Shown here in pieces: positions 1 through 12,125 of a stretch of 64,000 nucleotides of DNA. Positions within the stretch are counted from its first letter, which is position 1; each line of letters starts with the position of its first letter. The notes beneath the pieces were generated by a model that had not been told where the DNA came from, did not search any database, and saw only the letters and a list, made by a program, of their open reading frames with translations. The translations under genes and the position numbers were made by a program. The stretch covers positions 72,377,617 through 72,441,616 of the forward strand of contig NC_087063.1 in assembly GCF_963678635.1 (NCBI RefSeq), written 5' to 3'. Source of the DNA: Symsagittifera roscoffensis. Taxonomy: Eukaryota > Xenacoelomorpha > Acoela > Convolutidae.

Positions 1-65
1 CTTTATTTGATCAATTACTGGCTTGTAGTCACTATTTTGGTACTAAATTTAATTTCTAGAGTGCG

Positions 66-2420
66 TTTTATAAAGCTATGTTGAGATAAGGCGGGTTTCA
101 GATTGATCCATCTGAAATGGTCAAAGGTCCACCGTCCAATAAAAACTGATGTTTTTTTCCTAAAAAACTAGTTCAAAAAAAGTTTACGTTTGTGCCAGTC
201 GGTCTGTTTGACCTTGAGTTGTAAGTTTAACTTTGAATTTTAGGGAAAAGAAGTAATTAGTAAGTTTTGAAAAATTCGAATCAATTATCTTATGCCCAAA
301 TTTCTCGCGACAACTGAAAATCAGAATTTAATTATACCAGAAGAGAAAAATCAGAATTGCGGGGAAAATTGATTAAAATCAGTAATGTATCAAAGGTGTC
401 CTATAAAACTCAACGGTATGCTAGAGCTTCCGACCCTGTTTTTGATGGCGTTTGCATGTTTTAGGTATTTAGAGACCTAGCCATGGGGGCGTTCTTTTTT
501 CTAGAGTGGGGGTACTTTGGTTGTGGTATTTAAACGGTAACACGATTTATAGTCTCATTTATATTACGCAAACCAACATTGCTCCGACTGAATGAAGTTT
601 TGAAGCCCATGAGATGGTGTCCCTGATCCTTGAGCCAATGATCATAGGGCCTATTTTTCATAACCTCATATGTTTTTTAAGTAAGCGATTGTTACAGTTT
701 TTTTATTTAAAAACGTACAAGTCTAAAACAAAATCAATTTTAGAGGGTAAAGGTAAATTAACCTGGATAGTAATTTAGAGGTCAAAAGTGGTTTTCGATT
801 TTTTTTAACATGATTTAGAACCTAGATTTGTGTTTTAATTATAGTTTAAGATGAACCAAAAAATGAAGAGCTTGAAACTCTAACTGCTTTCCCATTAAAA
901 GGCCAGTATCTGAAACTTTAATGGCTTTCATCAATGTATAGGGAATTTGTAATGTGTTTTTTGGCAATACATAGAGTATGGCCAGTTTGTGTTTGTTTTG
1001 GCAAAATACTTCATATTGTAGCAGCTAGCTCCCTGTTCCAAAGCCTCAAAAACCTCAACGGAAGTGAGAAAAAGCAATATGAGAGCCTTGTTAAACCAAA
1101 TTTTGTCCTAGCCCTCAAAAAAAATTCGCTGAACAAAGGAAAGAACCTTCGACGATTACTGGAAAACTATCCATTGAAAGAGACATCCATTATGTGGCAC
1201 GACATGGTGAACAACACCATTAACAGCCATAGATTCAACAGTTATCGACCAGCCTCACTATCTTGATGTCCCATGTCCTAAGCGAACGGAATTGGCTAAA
1301 CAGAATGAGGTGTAAAAACACCAAAATTAGTGTCCTTGACCGTTGAGCCAATAGTTATTGGTCTTTTTCTCTTAACCTCAAATGTGACAGAAGCGGACGA
1401 CTGTTATATAGTTTTTTTATGGCGCTCCTGGGTGTTGTGCGGCATCAAGACTACGGGATCGAACCCAATTGACACAGCTCCGGACTACAAGCCCAATCTG
1501 AAGTACCGGTGGTACGATTCAACTGAAACGCGTCCACCTTTCGGTTGTATCGTGATAGCTTTTTAAGTATACTTGTAAAAATCTCTCGGTATTTTTTCTG
1601 ACACGAATTCTAGCTAACCTGGTATGGGGGGCTGCTAGAAAACAAAAAACGGGTAAGAGCTAAACAGCGAAATAAAAACCGAAAAAAGAATAGAAAAAGG
1701 AAGAAACAACTTTAAAAAGCTGAAAAAAGACGTTGAGTTTGATTTCCAAGTTAGATGGAGCAGACTTTTATATTAACTAATAGTATACTCATACTGTTTT
1801 CCAACAAGACGGATTGCTTCGATCAAAACAGTAAGTATCCAGCAGGTGCCCGAGTTCGGGCGTTGATTGGGTCTTCAGATAGCCTTGCAACTTTGGAGAA
1901 CCACTGGGAGACTTCACTGGAAGAGGTGACCAGACTGTCAGCAAAGCGGTTCGTAGGACTGGAATCTGGGAACGAAGAGAGGACGCTACTGGGAGGAGAC
2001 TACCAGTAGTTTGACCAAAGCAGTGCGACAACAAAAGGAGATCACCGGGGTGTGCTGTTTGGTTGAACGGGTATCGTTAAAATTCAGTTTATACAATAAG
2101 AGATGAGTATAAGAAGGAATAAACGGAGCCCCACAGTTTTGAAGTAACGTTTCTAATTGAGCAGAGCTTGAAAACAGGATCCACAGATTGTTTCTTGAGA
2201 GACTTGGCACCCATCGCATAAAAGGTATTTTTCGGCTTAAGTGGGTTGCTAGATAGGGGGAGGTTAAAGGGGGGTGGGTTAAGATGCAGGTTGGTGGTTG
2301 AAAATTGTAAAAAGGGGGTTGGTTAATATACAGGTTGGTTTTTGGAAATGGTAAAAGAAGGGGTGTCTCATTACAGTAAATATACAATCGACACCGTCGA
2401 TTTAGTTACAATAGATTACA
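66..2420 (+). repeat. LTR/leader repeat of giant gypsy-type element, copy A (5')
   Basis: Noncoding leader or LTR sequence shared, in the same order, with blocks near 11.6-12.1, 13.4-14.7, 20.6-22.5 and 33.0-34.1 kb. Shared landmarks include TGATCCATCTGAAATGG near 105, GTGCCAGTCGGTCTGTTTG near 195, the ATACTCATACTGTTTTCCAA stretch near 1790, and a run of G-rich GTAAAAAGGGGG blocks near 2310. The TG/CA ends of a true LTR cannot be fixed by eye, so LTR and 5' untranslated leader are not separated here. It precedes a minisatellite and gag, as in the other copies. Confidence 0.65.
1444..1566 (+). other. Leader micro-ORF, copy A version
   Basis: A short reading frame of about 40 codons ends at TAA 1564-1566 and aligns residue by residue with the frames at 13815, 21527 and 33889. 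Shared parts include SNP.D.AP.Y.P and YRWY followed by VIAF before the stop. This copy starts with ATC where the others have ATG, so it may no longer initiate. No function is assigned. Confidence 0.4.
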
Positions 2421-2534
2421 TTGCAGTTGACTGAGGAAAAACAGGACATTTTAAAGAAACTCGGAATTTTCTTATGGTGATATTTGGAGATGGGGACTTT
2501 CTACACGAGTTTCTGAGGCAAATCTGGGCTACCA

Positions 2535-2830
2535 AAATAAGGGTCCCAACACTTGACTCGTGGGATAGTAAAATAAGGGTCCCAACACTTGAGTCCTGTG
2601 ATAGTAATTTAAGGATACCCACACTTGAGTCCTGGGATAGTAGAATAAGGGTCCTAACACTTGAGTCATGGGATAGTAAATTAAGTCTCCCAACACTTGA
2701 GTCCTGGAATAGTAATTTACGGGTCCCAACTTTTAGTCCTGGCATGGTAACTTAAGTGTCGCAACACTTGGTCCTGGGATAGTAAATTAAGTGTCCCAAC
2801 ACTTAGTCTAGGGAATGTAGATAAAGGGTC
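2535..2830. repeat. 36-bp minisatellite in leader of copy A
   Basis: About eight to nine diverged tandem copies of a 36-bp unit containing GGTCCCAACACTTGAGTCCT and GGGATAGTAA. The unit length is a multiple of 3, so short open frames cross it on both strands; these are not genes. It lies between the G-rich leader and gag, the position filled by other, unrelated minisatellites in the sister copies. Confidence 0.85.
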
Positions 2831-3066
2831 AATACCTGTGGAATAGGGATCAAGAGTCATAAATAGCTCCATGGGAAACAGATCAAACATTAGAAAAACT
2901 AAGTTGTAAGTCGGGCTGTTAAACATATATATTAGACTGGAATTGTTTCAAAAAGTTTCGAATAGTAATAGCATTGTAGGTTTTTTTTTTCATGTTGTCG
3001 ACATTCTTACGTTAACTTTTGTATGTAGACAAAATTGTACATAGAATGAAACTGTAAATAAAGACC

Positions 3067-4835
3067 ATGAAGAAAAAAAGAGTGTCATTACCGGAAAAAA
3101 GTGGAGTCGGGCAAAAGCAAAATTGCCCATTAAGGCAACAGAGGCAGACACTAGCAACAACGAAACGGAGAATAAGTAGGAAAAATGTTTCAGTTAACAT
3201 GGTCAACACCCGAAGCAACAAAGAGCAGACAACTGAAGAAAAGTTCATAAACAAAAGAGTGCGCCCATGACGGAAGTTGAACTTGAGACGCTTGAACAGA
3301 GCGTAGATGAAGTTGGAAGAAAGACAACGGAATCGACACCAATGCTAATGCAGAAGATTAAGTAACAAAAACAATTGAACACTCAACAATAGTCAATGGA
3401 GACGAGGTCACTGGCAATACACCGGAAACAATAGAGGACAATTCATGGACAAAGAGGACATCCTTAACAGAGAGAATCGCAGCAATGGTAGGGATGATAC
3501 CGGGGGATAATGAAGAGGCGATAACAGGAACCGACAAAAGCAAGAGTTTTGGAACGATTTCCGTCATAACGCCGCGGCTGGCCGAGGAAAGGAACAGGTC
3601 ACAGAGAGAACGGCGGGTCACTCAGAAAGGAATGTAGGAGAATCGAAAGCACAATTAGTTGAGCGGGGAGACTTGATGCTTAAGTTAGAACAGATGGAAA
3701 GAAACTCAAGTGCAGCAAGGAGGACCGCCTGGAAATGAGGAAGGAGCTCCGATATCAAAAAAATGAGAACCTTGACAAATTCTTCACCTTAGCAAGAACA
3801 ACTTAAGAGAAGCTACAACAGATGACTGAAAGAGTGGAGACGACTGACAAGGATTATCCAGAAAGATATGGAGGAAATGAAAAGGCGGTTTGGAACCGTC
3901 AACGACAAATTATGGAACCTTGAGACGAGATGGACATGAGGAGAGAGACCAAGCAGAAACTTCCTGGGCAAAACAGTCCAACTTGGATGCGCTTGTGAGA
4001 AACTCTATAACTCAAGAAAAAACGGTATCGGACAAAACGGAGAGGATACCAGGCCCAAGGTTAGAGTTTGTTGAACCTCATCGCAAGAAACGGGAATCTA
4101 CTCCATCGCCTCAGATCCATAACAGCATAGGATCAGGGACGACAAAACCGGCAGTAAAAGGAGGCGTGTCGATTTCAAAAAAGAAATCGAGGTAATCAGG
4201 CACACACACGAGTGTAGCACCGGATGCCATGACATGGGCAAACACCCATGGGGAAAAGATGACTGGACATTAGAAGCATTTGCCACGAAGAACACGGTTC
4301 AAAATTATTCGATTGGGTGAAAAGTGACGACCAATGTTTGCGACTTACTACACGCTTTTGAAAGATAACGCACCAACCCCAAAAGAGATGAGACAGAAAT
4401 CCAGAAAGTACATACTGATGAAACCGAAGAAGTATTCATTTTTAGATGTTCAAAATCAACAAGGGGGAAGCCAACAACATAGGTCGATGTGGTACAAGCC
4501 GAGAGACGACATGGACAAGCGAAGGTCGTGTGCAAAATGTGGATCGGCACATCATCACGTATCAGATTGCAACTCTTACAAACGAGGGATGAAAAGATTG
4601 TGATATACACCAGATGGAGATGATATGAGTCAGATGGAAGAACATGAGTTCGATAGTGGCCTGATCATCAAAACTGGTGCGAGATTCTTCTTCTGCAATC
4701 AAGAAGGTCACTTCGGAAATGACTGTCCCCTGTTTTGAGAAGCAGCGAAGAATCAAAATCACCCTAAACACAAGTTAGCGCTTGCGGCCGTGCAAAATAC
4801 CAGGAAGAGACAAGCTGAGAAAGACTTGCCGAAAA
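3067..4835 (+). pseudogene. gag: Gag pseudogene, copy A (first segment)
   Basis: Decayed Gag of a Ty3/gypsy-type element. An open frame starts at ATG 3067 and contains the motif MVNTRS at 3199, also found at the start of Gag in the copies at 32028 and 35121. After about 3270 the frame is broken by stops and frameshifts. The C-terminal part (4334-4740) keeps two zinc knuckles of type CX2CX4HX4C: CAKCGSAHHHVSDC and CFFCNQEGHFGNDC. These normally bind genomic RNA during packaging. Closest relative in the window is the Gag at 35121-37120. Confidence 0.8.
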
Positions 4836-5890
4836 TTATTTCACCTTAGCAGGAACAACTGAAGAGAAGCTACATCAGATGGCTGAAAGAGTGGAGACGA
4901 CTGACAAAGAACGGGAGTGGTATATCCAGAAAGATATGGAGTAAATGAAAAGGCTGTTTGAAACCGTAAACGACAACTGTGGAACCTTGAGACGAGATGG
5001 ACACGATGAGCAGAGACCAAGGAGAAACTTCCTGGGCAAAACAGTGCAACTTGGATGCGCTTGTGAGAAACTCTATTACTCAAGAAACAACGGTATCGGA
5101 CAAAACGGAGACGATACCAGGCGCAAGGTTACAGTTTGTGGAACCTCATCGCAAGAAACAGGAATCTACTTCAATGCCTCAGATCCATAACAGCATAGGA
5201 TCAGGGACGACAAAACCGGCAGTAAAAGGAGGCGTGTCGAATTTAACAAGGATATCAAGGTAATCAGGCACACACACGAGTGTAGCACAGGATGCCATGA
5301 CATGGGAAACGCCCATGGGGAAAAGATGACTGGACATTAGAAGCATTTGCCACGAGGAACACGGTTCAAAATTAATCGATGGGGTGATAAGTGTAGACCA
5401 ATGTTGGCGACATACTACGCGCTATTGAAAGATAACGCACCAACCCCAGAAGAGATGAGACAGAAATCCAGAGAGTACATGCTAATGAAACCGAAGAAGT
5501 ATTCATTTTCAGATGTTCGAAATCAACAAGGGAGAAGCCAACAACATAGGTCGATGTGGTACAAGCCGAGAGACGACATGGACAAGCGAAGGTCGTGTGC
5601 AAAATGTGGATCAGCACGTCACCACGTAGCAGATTGCACCTCTTACAAACGAGGGATGAAAAGCTTGTGATATATACCAGATGAAGATGATATGAGTCAG
5701 ATGGATAAATATGAGTTCTATAGTGGCTTGATCATCAAAATTGTTGCAAGATGCTTCTTCTGCAATCAAGAAGGTCACTTCAGAATGGACTGTCCCCTGT
5801 TTTGAGAAGCAGCGAAGAATCAAAATCACCCTAAACACAAGTTAGCGCTTGCGGCCGTTCAAATTACCAGGAACAGACAAGCTGAGAATG
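4836..5890 (+). pseudogene. gag: Gag pseudogene, tandem duplicate of its C-terminal part
   Basis: This block repeats 3780-4835 almost base for base, including the coiled-coil-like region (ERVETTDKE) and both zinc knuckles (CAKCGSARHHVADC, then CFFCNQEGHFRMDC). The duplicate carries its own point changes and stops. It continues into sequence the first segment lacks (from about 5880), so the second copy is the one joined to the protease region downstream. Not functional. Confidence 0.8.
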
Positions 5891-5977
5891 ACGTGCCAAA
5901 AAAAGGCGTTATAAATAATGGGTTGTTGACAAAATCGGTATATGCAGTGACCAAATAAGAGGTGTCGAAGGGACGGC

Positions 5978-6560
5978 ATCAAAAGGTTTGCTGGAGATAA
6001 AAACTTGGCAACAAAGATGATCGAAAAAAAGCTGAAACAAGAAATAGAAAAGCAGCAAAGAAACGAGACGCTTTCAGCGTCAAGATTAGAACTCGAGACA
6101 GACAAAAATCTGAAGACAAGGAACAGTTGTAACACCCTGAAAATGGAAACTGGAAAACCTTTCAGGATCACGAAAGTAGGACCAAGAATCATGTCAGCAA
6201 TTACCGTCGGTGGCCGCGAGGTAACAAGGAACCTGAACGAACCAAGCGAACAAACATTGATGCACATAGATGTATATGCTGACTATTTGCGTACCACTAC
6301 CCGCAGACTCCTTCAGGAGCAATCAGAGCCTTAGTGACGGGAGGAGGCGGAAAATGTATAAGATTAGACAGCAGATAAACTGAGGTGTATGGTCCTCAAG
6401 AGGTCATGCTAAATATAGATGGAATTAATATCTATACAAAGACGATGATAACGTGCGACGAGGACCTTGTGGGCCAAATCAATGTGGTTCGATAGAAACT
6501 CAAAGTGAGATCAATTGGACATTGCGCCATGCTACAGGAAGCTATCATGCACTTGGGAAC
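5978..6560 (+). pseudogene. Protease-region pseudogene, copy A, first unit
   Basis: Matches the Gag-Pro linker and N-terminal protease part of the best copy (37380-37900), for example RIMSAITVGG..VTRNLNEPS and MHIDVYADYL against RIMSIITVGGHEVTRNLNEPS at 37510. It ends abruptly near 6560, before the catalytic DTG, and jumps to sequence that corresponds to about 50,930 in the best copy, so roughly 13 kb of the element is missing at this join. Confidence 0.75.
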
Positions 6561-7440
6561 AGAGAATGGAGTGGAACTCAGGCTAGAAGTGAAACGAACG
6601 TATTGCTCACGAACCTGGAGTTGGTCTGGAGGCTATTGAGAGCTTCTTGGTCCCCACATTCTCAAGCGAGCTTATATAAAGAAACCACAGAGCGGATAAC
6701 GTTGTGACCGCGGGAAAATGAGGAACTGTGCAACTTGAAGGTGATGCAAAAATAGGTTTTGACTCATCATAAAGAGTTTGAAGACAAAGCGGAAAAATCC
6801 AGAGACGAACTGCCGAGGAAGATGGAGCCGGGCTTTTGTCTCGATCTGGCCACCGGGGGTGAGGGACACTCATGTGATGGACTATAGAGCTTGAGGATTC
6901 ATTCATTCCAGAGAAGGGACTTGGCCACGTGGTTCGCTGAGGTTCCGGAGAAAGAGAAGAAAGATGTGCAAACCCTAGCTGATTGCTATTAGAGTACAAC
7001 TGTGAACTTGGCAGCGGCACTAGGATTCTTCTCGAAACTGTGTAGTCTGGAGTCGCTAGAGATGCTAGAGCCTGATTATCATCTAGTCACAGTATTGGTT
7101 GTGGAATCCCAGACTGGAGTATTGCTGAAATGGGGTTCCCAGTGAGTGAGGTCTATAGCTTGCCAATGAACGCGAAGTCCTTAGTGGGATCGGTGATGGG
7201 CAAATTTCTGCGTGAGCCGCTACCCGCTGCACATGTCGCTGATGGAGGCGTCCATCAAGAGTGTGATAATTTACAAGGCCTTTTCGGTGAGTACGGCTAA
7301 GTGTGTACGGCTGGCAAGAATGTCATATCACTTGCACCGATTGCTTAGACAATTGTGGTGAGCAGTGCCTGGATCCAGGGTGGGTCGAGTACTTGAATGA
7401 TTCCGGGGGAGAGGAACTCTTTAGTCTTGAGAGGGAAAAC
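6561..7440 (+). pseudogene. Distal post-Pol ORF pseudogene, copy A, first unit
   Basis: Plus-strand reading with stops that aligns with the last reading frames of the best copy (about 50,930-51,830). Examples are HSFQRRDLATWF against IQSFQGEDLALG, AALGFFSKLCSLESLEMLE against ATALGFFSRMCSLQSLEMLE, and YPLHMSLMEASI against YPLHMAMVEVSS. The minus-strand open frame at 6607-7020 is a shadow of this. Domain identity is unknown. Confidence 0.65.
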
Positions 7441-8270
7441 TCAAAATCAAAAGGTTTGCTGGAGATAAAAACTTGGCAACAAAGATGATAGAAAAAAAGC
7501 TGAAACCGGAAATAGAAAAGCAGCAAAGAAACGAGACGCTTTCAGCGTCAAGATTAGAACTCGAGACAGACAACAATTTGAAGACAAGGAACAGTTGTAA
7601 CACCCTGAAAATGGAAACTGGAAAACCTTTCAGGATCACGAAAGTAGGACCAAGAATCATGTCAGCAATTACCGTCGGTGGCCGCGAGGTAACAAGGAAC
7701 CTGAACGAACCAAGTGAACAAACATTGATGCACATAGATGTATATGCTGACTATTTGCGTACCACTACCCGCAGACTCCTTCAGGAGCAATCAGAGTCTT
7801 AGTGACGGGAGGAGGCGGAAAATCTATAAGATTAGATAGCAGATAAACTGAGGTGTATGGTCCTCAAGAGGTCATGCTAAATATAGATGGAATGAATATC
7901 TATACAAAAACGATGATAACGTGCGACGAGGACCTTGTGGGCCAAATCAAGGTGGTTCGATGGAAACTCAAAGTGAGATCGATTGGACATTGCGCCATGC
8001 TACAGGAAGATATCATGCACTTGGAAACAGAAGCAGACCTGTCCGCACATGTAATAGACATAAACGAAAAAAGACGCCATTGAAGGGACTACTTGATAAG
8101 GGAGCTGTCTTGAGCATGATACCAATAGAAACACAGAGACGGATGGGATTTGACACACAAGACCTAATAGACTCGAAAATGATGCCAGATACTGCATCTA
8201 GGACCTGCAATGACAGCTCTACTCTAAAAGAACAAGTGAAAGTTGAAAAGCTCGACCAAAGTTAGTAACA
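7441..8270 (+). pseudogene. Protease pseudogene, copy A, second unit (DTG changed to DKG)
   Basis: A second copy of the block at 5978, starting with the same TCAAAAGGTTTGCTGGAGAT. It extends further and includes the retroviral-type aspartic protease core: GLLDKGAVLSMIPIE at about 8082-8126. In the best copy the same place reads GLLDTGAVLSVIPIE, so the catalytic-loop Thr is Lys here. A frameshift lies just upstream near 8075. The ILGKD end of the protease is missing; sequence jumps near 8270 to the late post-Pol region. Confidence 0.75.
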
Positions 8271-9223
8271 AGGATAAAACTATCATTATAGCTGAAATTA
8301 TTATTATACCTAAAGCTAAAAGGAGGGAAGAACAGGGACTTGAGACAAAAGAACAGGGAAGGCAAGGTTAATAGGAAGAAGATCAAGAGAAGGAGGCCGC
8401 TTCGGTGATGATTGTGTCAACGCCCCCGAGCAAGGAGTCGACGTCAAGGAAGACGAAGCGGGAGACGGAAGAAGGGAGTCCCTCAAGAAGGGAACACGGC
8501 TCGTTCTTGGTGGATAGTCCAGGACACGATCAAGGAACTAGAGATTTGTATGAGGTTCAGTTGCTGTTCATGTGGTGCCTGACTGAAGTTTTACTGGAGG
8601 ATATGACCTTCTGCGATTAGCTAAAAATGGTCGATAAGGGCCTACACCTCTACCGAATCATGACGCAGAATGTCGCTCGAGACGAGTCCGCACTGAGCCT
8701 GGCGAGGAGAAAAGATGCTACTTGTTTTTCGAGATAAATCTAGTCAGGGATACCTGATGCGGTGATACAAGCTTGCTACCAGAGAGCAACATAAAATAGT
8801 GCGTCTGCAAATAGAGTCTCGAGCATCATCCTGAATGTGTACCAGAACGCAAGGATTGAGAGGGACGATAATCCCAGAAATTCTCTTGAGAACCGTGCCA
8901 AAATTGATGAGATCAGGAGGTTCTCAAACAAGAAGTTTGATAGCAGCAATGATGTGCATCCTGTCATGATAGAGGCGGAGGAGTACTCGAAAACCTCCAA
9001 GCGGAAAAATATCAATATGTCTCTGGAGTCAATGGGATATCCCTTAATTTTTTCTTGAGCACAGAAGCAGGAGCGGCGCACATGAACTTTGAAATCACAG
9101 AAATACTGAAGTTTTGGACGGAGAAGATAAATTAGATTGACGCGTCAGAGAGAGTGAAGCCGAGCCTGAGAGTGTTTCTGGAAAATGTATCCGAGACTGT
9201 CTGTGAACCACGTTCCGAGAATG
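8271..9223 (+). pseudogene. Late post-Pol ORF pseudogene, copy A
   Basis: Aligns with 49,600-50,900 of the best copy. Matches include MIVSTPPSKE against MIVTTPPSKR, LSLARRKDATCF against LSLARREDATCF, and ILNVYQNARIERDD..RNSLENRAKIDEIRRFSNKKF against ILNVYQSTGIEKEDDSRQSLENHGKLDEIRRFHNKKF. Several stops break it. The region between protease and this point (RT, RNase H, integrase, macro, SGNH) is deleted. Function unknown. Confidence 0.65.
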
Positions 9224-9843
9224 GAGTGGAACTCAGGCTAGAAATGAAACGAACGTATTGCTCACGAACCTGGAGTTGGTCTGGAGGCTATTGAGAGCTT
9301 CTTGGTCCCCACATTCTCAAGCGAGCTTATATAAAGAAACCACAGAGCGGATAACGTTGTGACCGCGGGAAAATGAGGAACTGTGCAACTTGAAGGTGAT
9401 GCAAAAATAGGTTTTGACTCATCATAAAGAGTTTGAAGACAAAGCGGAAAAATCCAGAGACGAACTGCCGAGGAAGATGGAGCCGGGCTTTTGTCTCGAT
9501 CTGGCCACCGGGGGTGAGGGACACTCATGTGATGGACTATAGAGCTTGAGGATTCATTCATTCCAGAGAAGGGACTTGGCCACGTGGTTCGCTGAGGTTC
9601 CGGAGAAAGAGAAGAAAGATGTGCAAACCCTAGCTGATTGCTATTAGAGTACAACTGTGAACTTGGCAGCGGCACTAGGATTCTTCTCGAAACTGTGTAG
9701 TCTGGAGTCGCTAGAGATGCTAGAGTCTGATTATCATCTAGTCACAGTATTGGTTGTGGAATCCCAGACAATTGTGGTGAGCAGTGCCGGGATCCAGGGT
9801 GGGTCGAGTACTTGAATGGTTCCGGGGGAGAGGAACTCTTTAG
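9224..9843 (+). pseudogene. Distal post-Pol ORF pseudogene, copy A, second unit
   Basis: Near-identical repeat of 6565-7110, then a jump to sequence matching 7348-7440. It follows the 8271-9223 block in the order expected from the best copy, so this second unit is the more complete arrangement and the first unit is an additional deletion of it. The minus-strand open frames here are shadows. Confidence 0.7.
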
Positions 9844-10870
9844 TCTTGAGAGGGAAAACTCTAGTGATTTTTAAAGGCAGATCAAAAGTGCGAAAATTCC
9901 GAACTGTGCACTGTACGAGTGATAACGTACCAAATAATACCTCTGCCGTGGACGAAACTGACTCGGTCCATACTAAGATGATCGAGTTCGAATATTTGCT
10001 GATATTTTCTGGAGAACGCAATCTCAGGAGTCTACCCTTGTCACTGCGTGGCACAGACCGTGGGGTATCCGGAGAAGAGCAACCTCTGCTTGATATGGGT
10101 TTCGGAGGAAATCCATGCAATAGGATTACCAGATCAACATGCTCGTGGTAAACCCGATGCTGGCACTGTGATGGATTGAGGAAAATGTGATGAAGTACCA
10201 AATATTGAAAACGTTGGAAGCAACACATGCGATCGATTACAGCAGTTGTTATAGAATGCTTTCAAGATATTCGCCATTACTGTGGAAGTGAAGCGCATCT
10301 GAAGCAGGAGACGTTTTTTTGCTATTCAGGGCGAAATTGACAACTTGGTTGTATGTCTTGACGAAGAACCACATGAAGAAGCACCAAAAGCAGTTTCGTC
10401 AGTTCTTGGCGGAGATAGAGCCAGAGATTTTCAAGAGGCCGCTGCTTACCGACCGCAGTGAATTAACCATGGAATGAAACGAGCTAGCAAGGTATCGAGA
10501 GCTAAGACTAAAGCGAGAGAGTCAATACTAGAGGGAGAACTAGCAAATAAAGTGAGCTTGAGTGAATCACTCTTCTGCTTGAATAGAGCGCCCAAAGTGA
10601 AGAGGCTGCCGAATCATCTCAAGAGGCTGCAGGAACAAAGAGAGTGGATGCGGGCTTGCAAGCAATTTAAAGCATGGGAAATCTTGATCAGCTCCAATGC
10701 TGAAGAAGAAAAATCAAGGCAAAGGACCATACCAAGCGCGTCTGATCCTAGTACTTCAAAGGCAAGAGGGACGAATTAGGTCAGTTACTCGGGGAGGATT
10801 CTTGAGTCTTGAGTAGGGAAAGGAACTGCGGCTTAAGCTTGAACTCAGTTAAAATCTGAGGGACCAAAAA
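9844..10870 (+). pseudogene. 3'-terminal coding remnant of the element (copy A only)
   Basis: Starts with a stretch matching the very end of the best copy (GERNLR at about 10012, against 51,989) and then continues about 0.9 kb beyond it. Interrupted frames include 10474-10779, which is rich in Lys, Arg and Glu (for example LPNHLKRLQEQREWMRACKQF). This shows the family carried more 3' coding sequence than the best copy retains. No known domain recognised. Confidence 0.5.
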
Positions 10871-11640
10871 CGAGATTTTAACCTGCAAACTATTGTTATC
10901 TTATACATTATATTTAATTATATATCAAAAGTTTGCCTGAACTTTTTGAGACTGGATTGATCAAAACGAAATTTTAGACGGCTTCTAAAGCTAAAATCCA
11001 AAAAAGTTAATTGGTGTTTAGCTTTAGAGTGAGAAATTTACATGGCTGGGAAATTTGGAGATGTAGATATGCTTCCATTAGTAACTGTACTACTCAGTAA
11101 CTGACCACTGGCAATGTATCTTGAGACGCATTCAACATTCTGGAGGCTCATAGACATGACGATAACGCGCGATAAGGACATTGATCTTGAGTCTGGGGAG
11201 TATGTGCCAGTCGTTCATTTGCTAAAGTTTTGGCCCACTTTTGAAAAAATCGAATTTGCCATGTCATGCTCAAGTTTTTTGCAGCAATTAAAATCAGAAC
11301 GTCAGAAAATGAAAAAAAAAACCAATAGATAATTGCGGGAAAATTGACAAAAATCTGGTCTAGAGTCAAACTACGATTCGCAAATTGTCCAATAACATCT
11401 CATTCAAGTCCAGCTGTTTTTTTTCCATTTAGAATACCGAGAACTCTTATGAGAGTGTCATCGCTGGACAAGAGAAAACCTTGATTGGGCACATCAACGA
11501 GTGAAGCGATCCCATGGTCCAGACGAAGAGTTGAAACTAATCAACAGTATTAAATTACTTGAGTTATCTTAAGTCCTTTATTTATTCCATTCCTGAGCCG
11601 CAGTCCTTATATGAGTACTGAATTTAATTTCTAGAGTGCA
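10871..11640 (+). repeat. AT-rich 3' region / start of LTR-like repeat
   Basis: No gene seen. The stretch 11,200-11,370 (TTGAAAAAATCGAATTTGCC onward) is a diverged match to 13,080-13,190, 20,680-20,790, 33,050-33,150 and 250-400, which lie at the left side of the leader/LTR repeat in each copy. It is placed where a 3' LTR of copy A is expected. Confidence 0.45.
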
Positions 11641-12125
11641 TTTTATAGAGCTATGTTGAGATAAAGCGGGTTTTAGGTTGCTCCATCTGAAATGGATCAA
11701 AAGTCCACTGTCCAATGGAAACTGATGTTTTTTTCTTGAAAAATTAATCCAACAATATTTTACGACTGTGCCAGTCGGTCTGTTTGGAAGTTTGATTTTG
11801 TTTTGAAAGTTTTACTTTGAATTTGGGGGAAAAATAATTTAGTTTCGAGTCCTGTTTTTAACGGCTTTCGCATGTTTTAGGTATTTAGAGACGTAGCCCT
11901 GGTGACGTGCTTATTTCTAGAGTGGGGGTGTTATGGTAGTAGCTTTTAAGCTGTAACACGATCTTGATGTCCCAAGTTTTGAGCGAACCGAACTGGCACC
12001 GACAAAGTGAGATGCGAGAACACAAGAGGTAGTGTCCCTGGCCCTTGAGCCAAAAATTATAGGGCTTCTTTTTCATGAACTCATATGTAATGCAAGCGGA
12101 CGACTGTTACATTTCTGGATGCTTT
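11590..12125 (+). repeat. LTR/leader repeat, probable 3' LTR remnant of copy A
   Basis: Collinear with 22-660 of the window: TTTCTAGAGTGC, then GCTATGTTGAGATAA, CTCCATCTGAAATGGATCA, GTGCCAGTCGGTCTGTTTGG, TTTTAGGTATTTAGAGACG, and the GAGCCAAAAATTATAGGGC block near 12,050. It lies at the 3' end of copy A in the same orientation as the block at its 5' end, as a 3' LTR would. It is truncated compared with the other copies. Confidence 0.55.

Noticed and set aside
6607-7020. Minus-strand open frame repeated at 9,262-9,675
   Set aside because: It is repeated only because the DNA is duplicated. The plus strand aligns with the distal post-Pol ORF, so this is a shadow.
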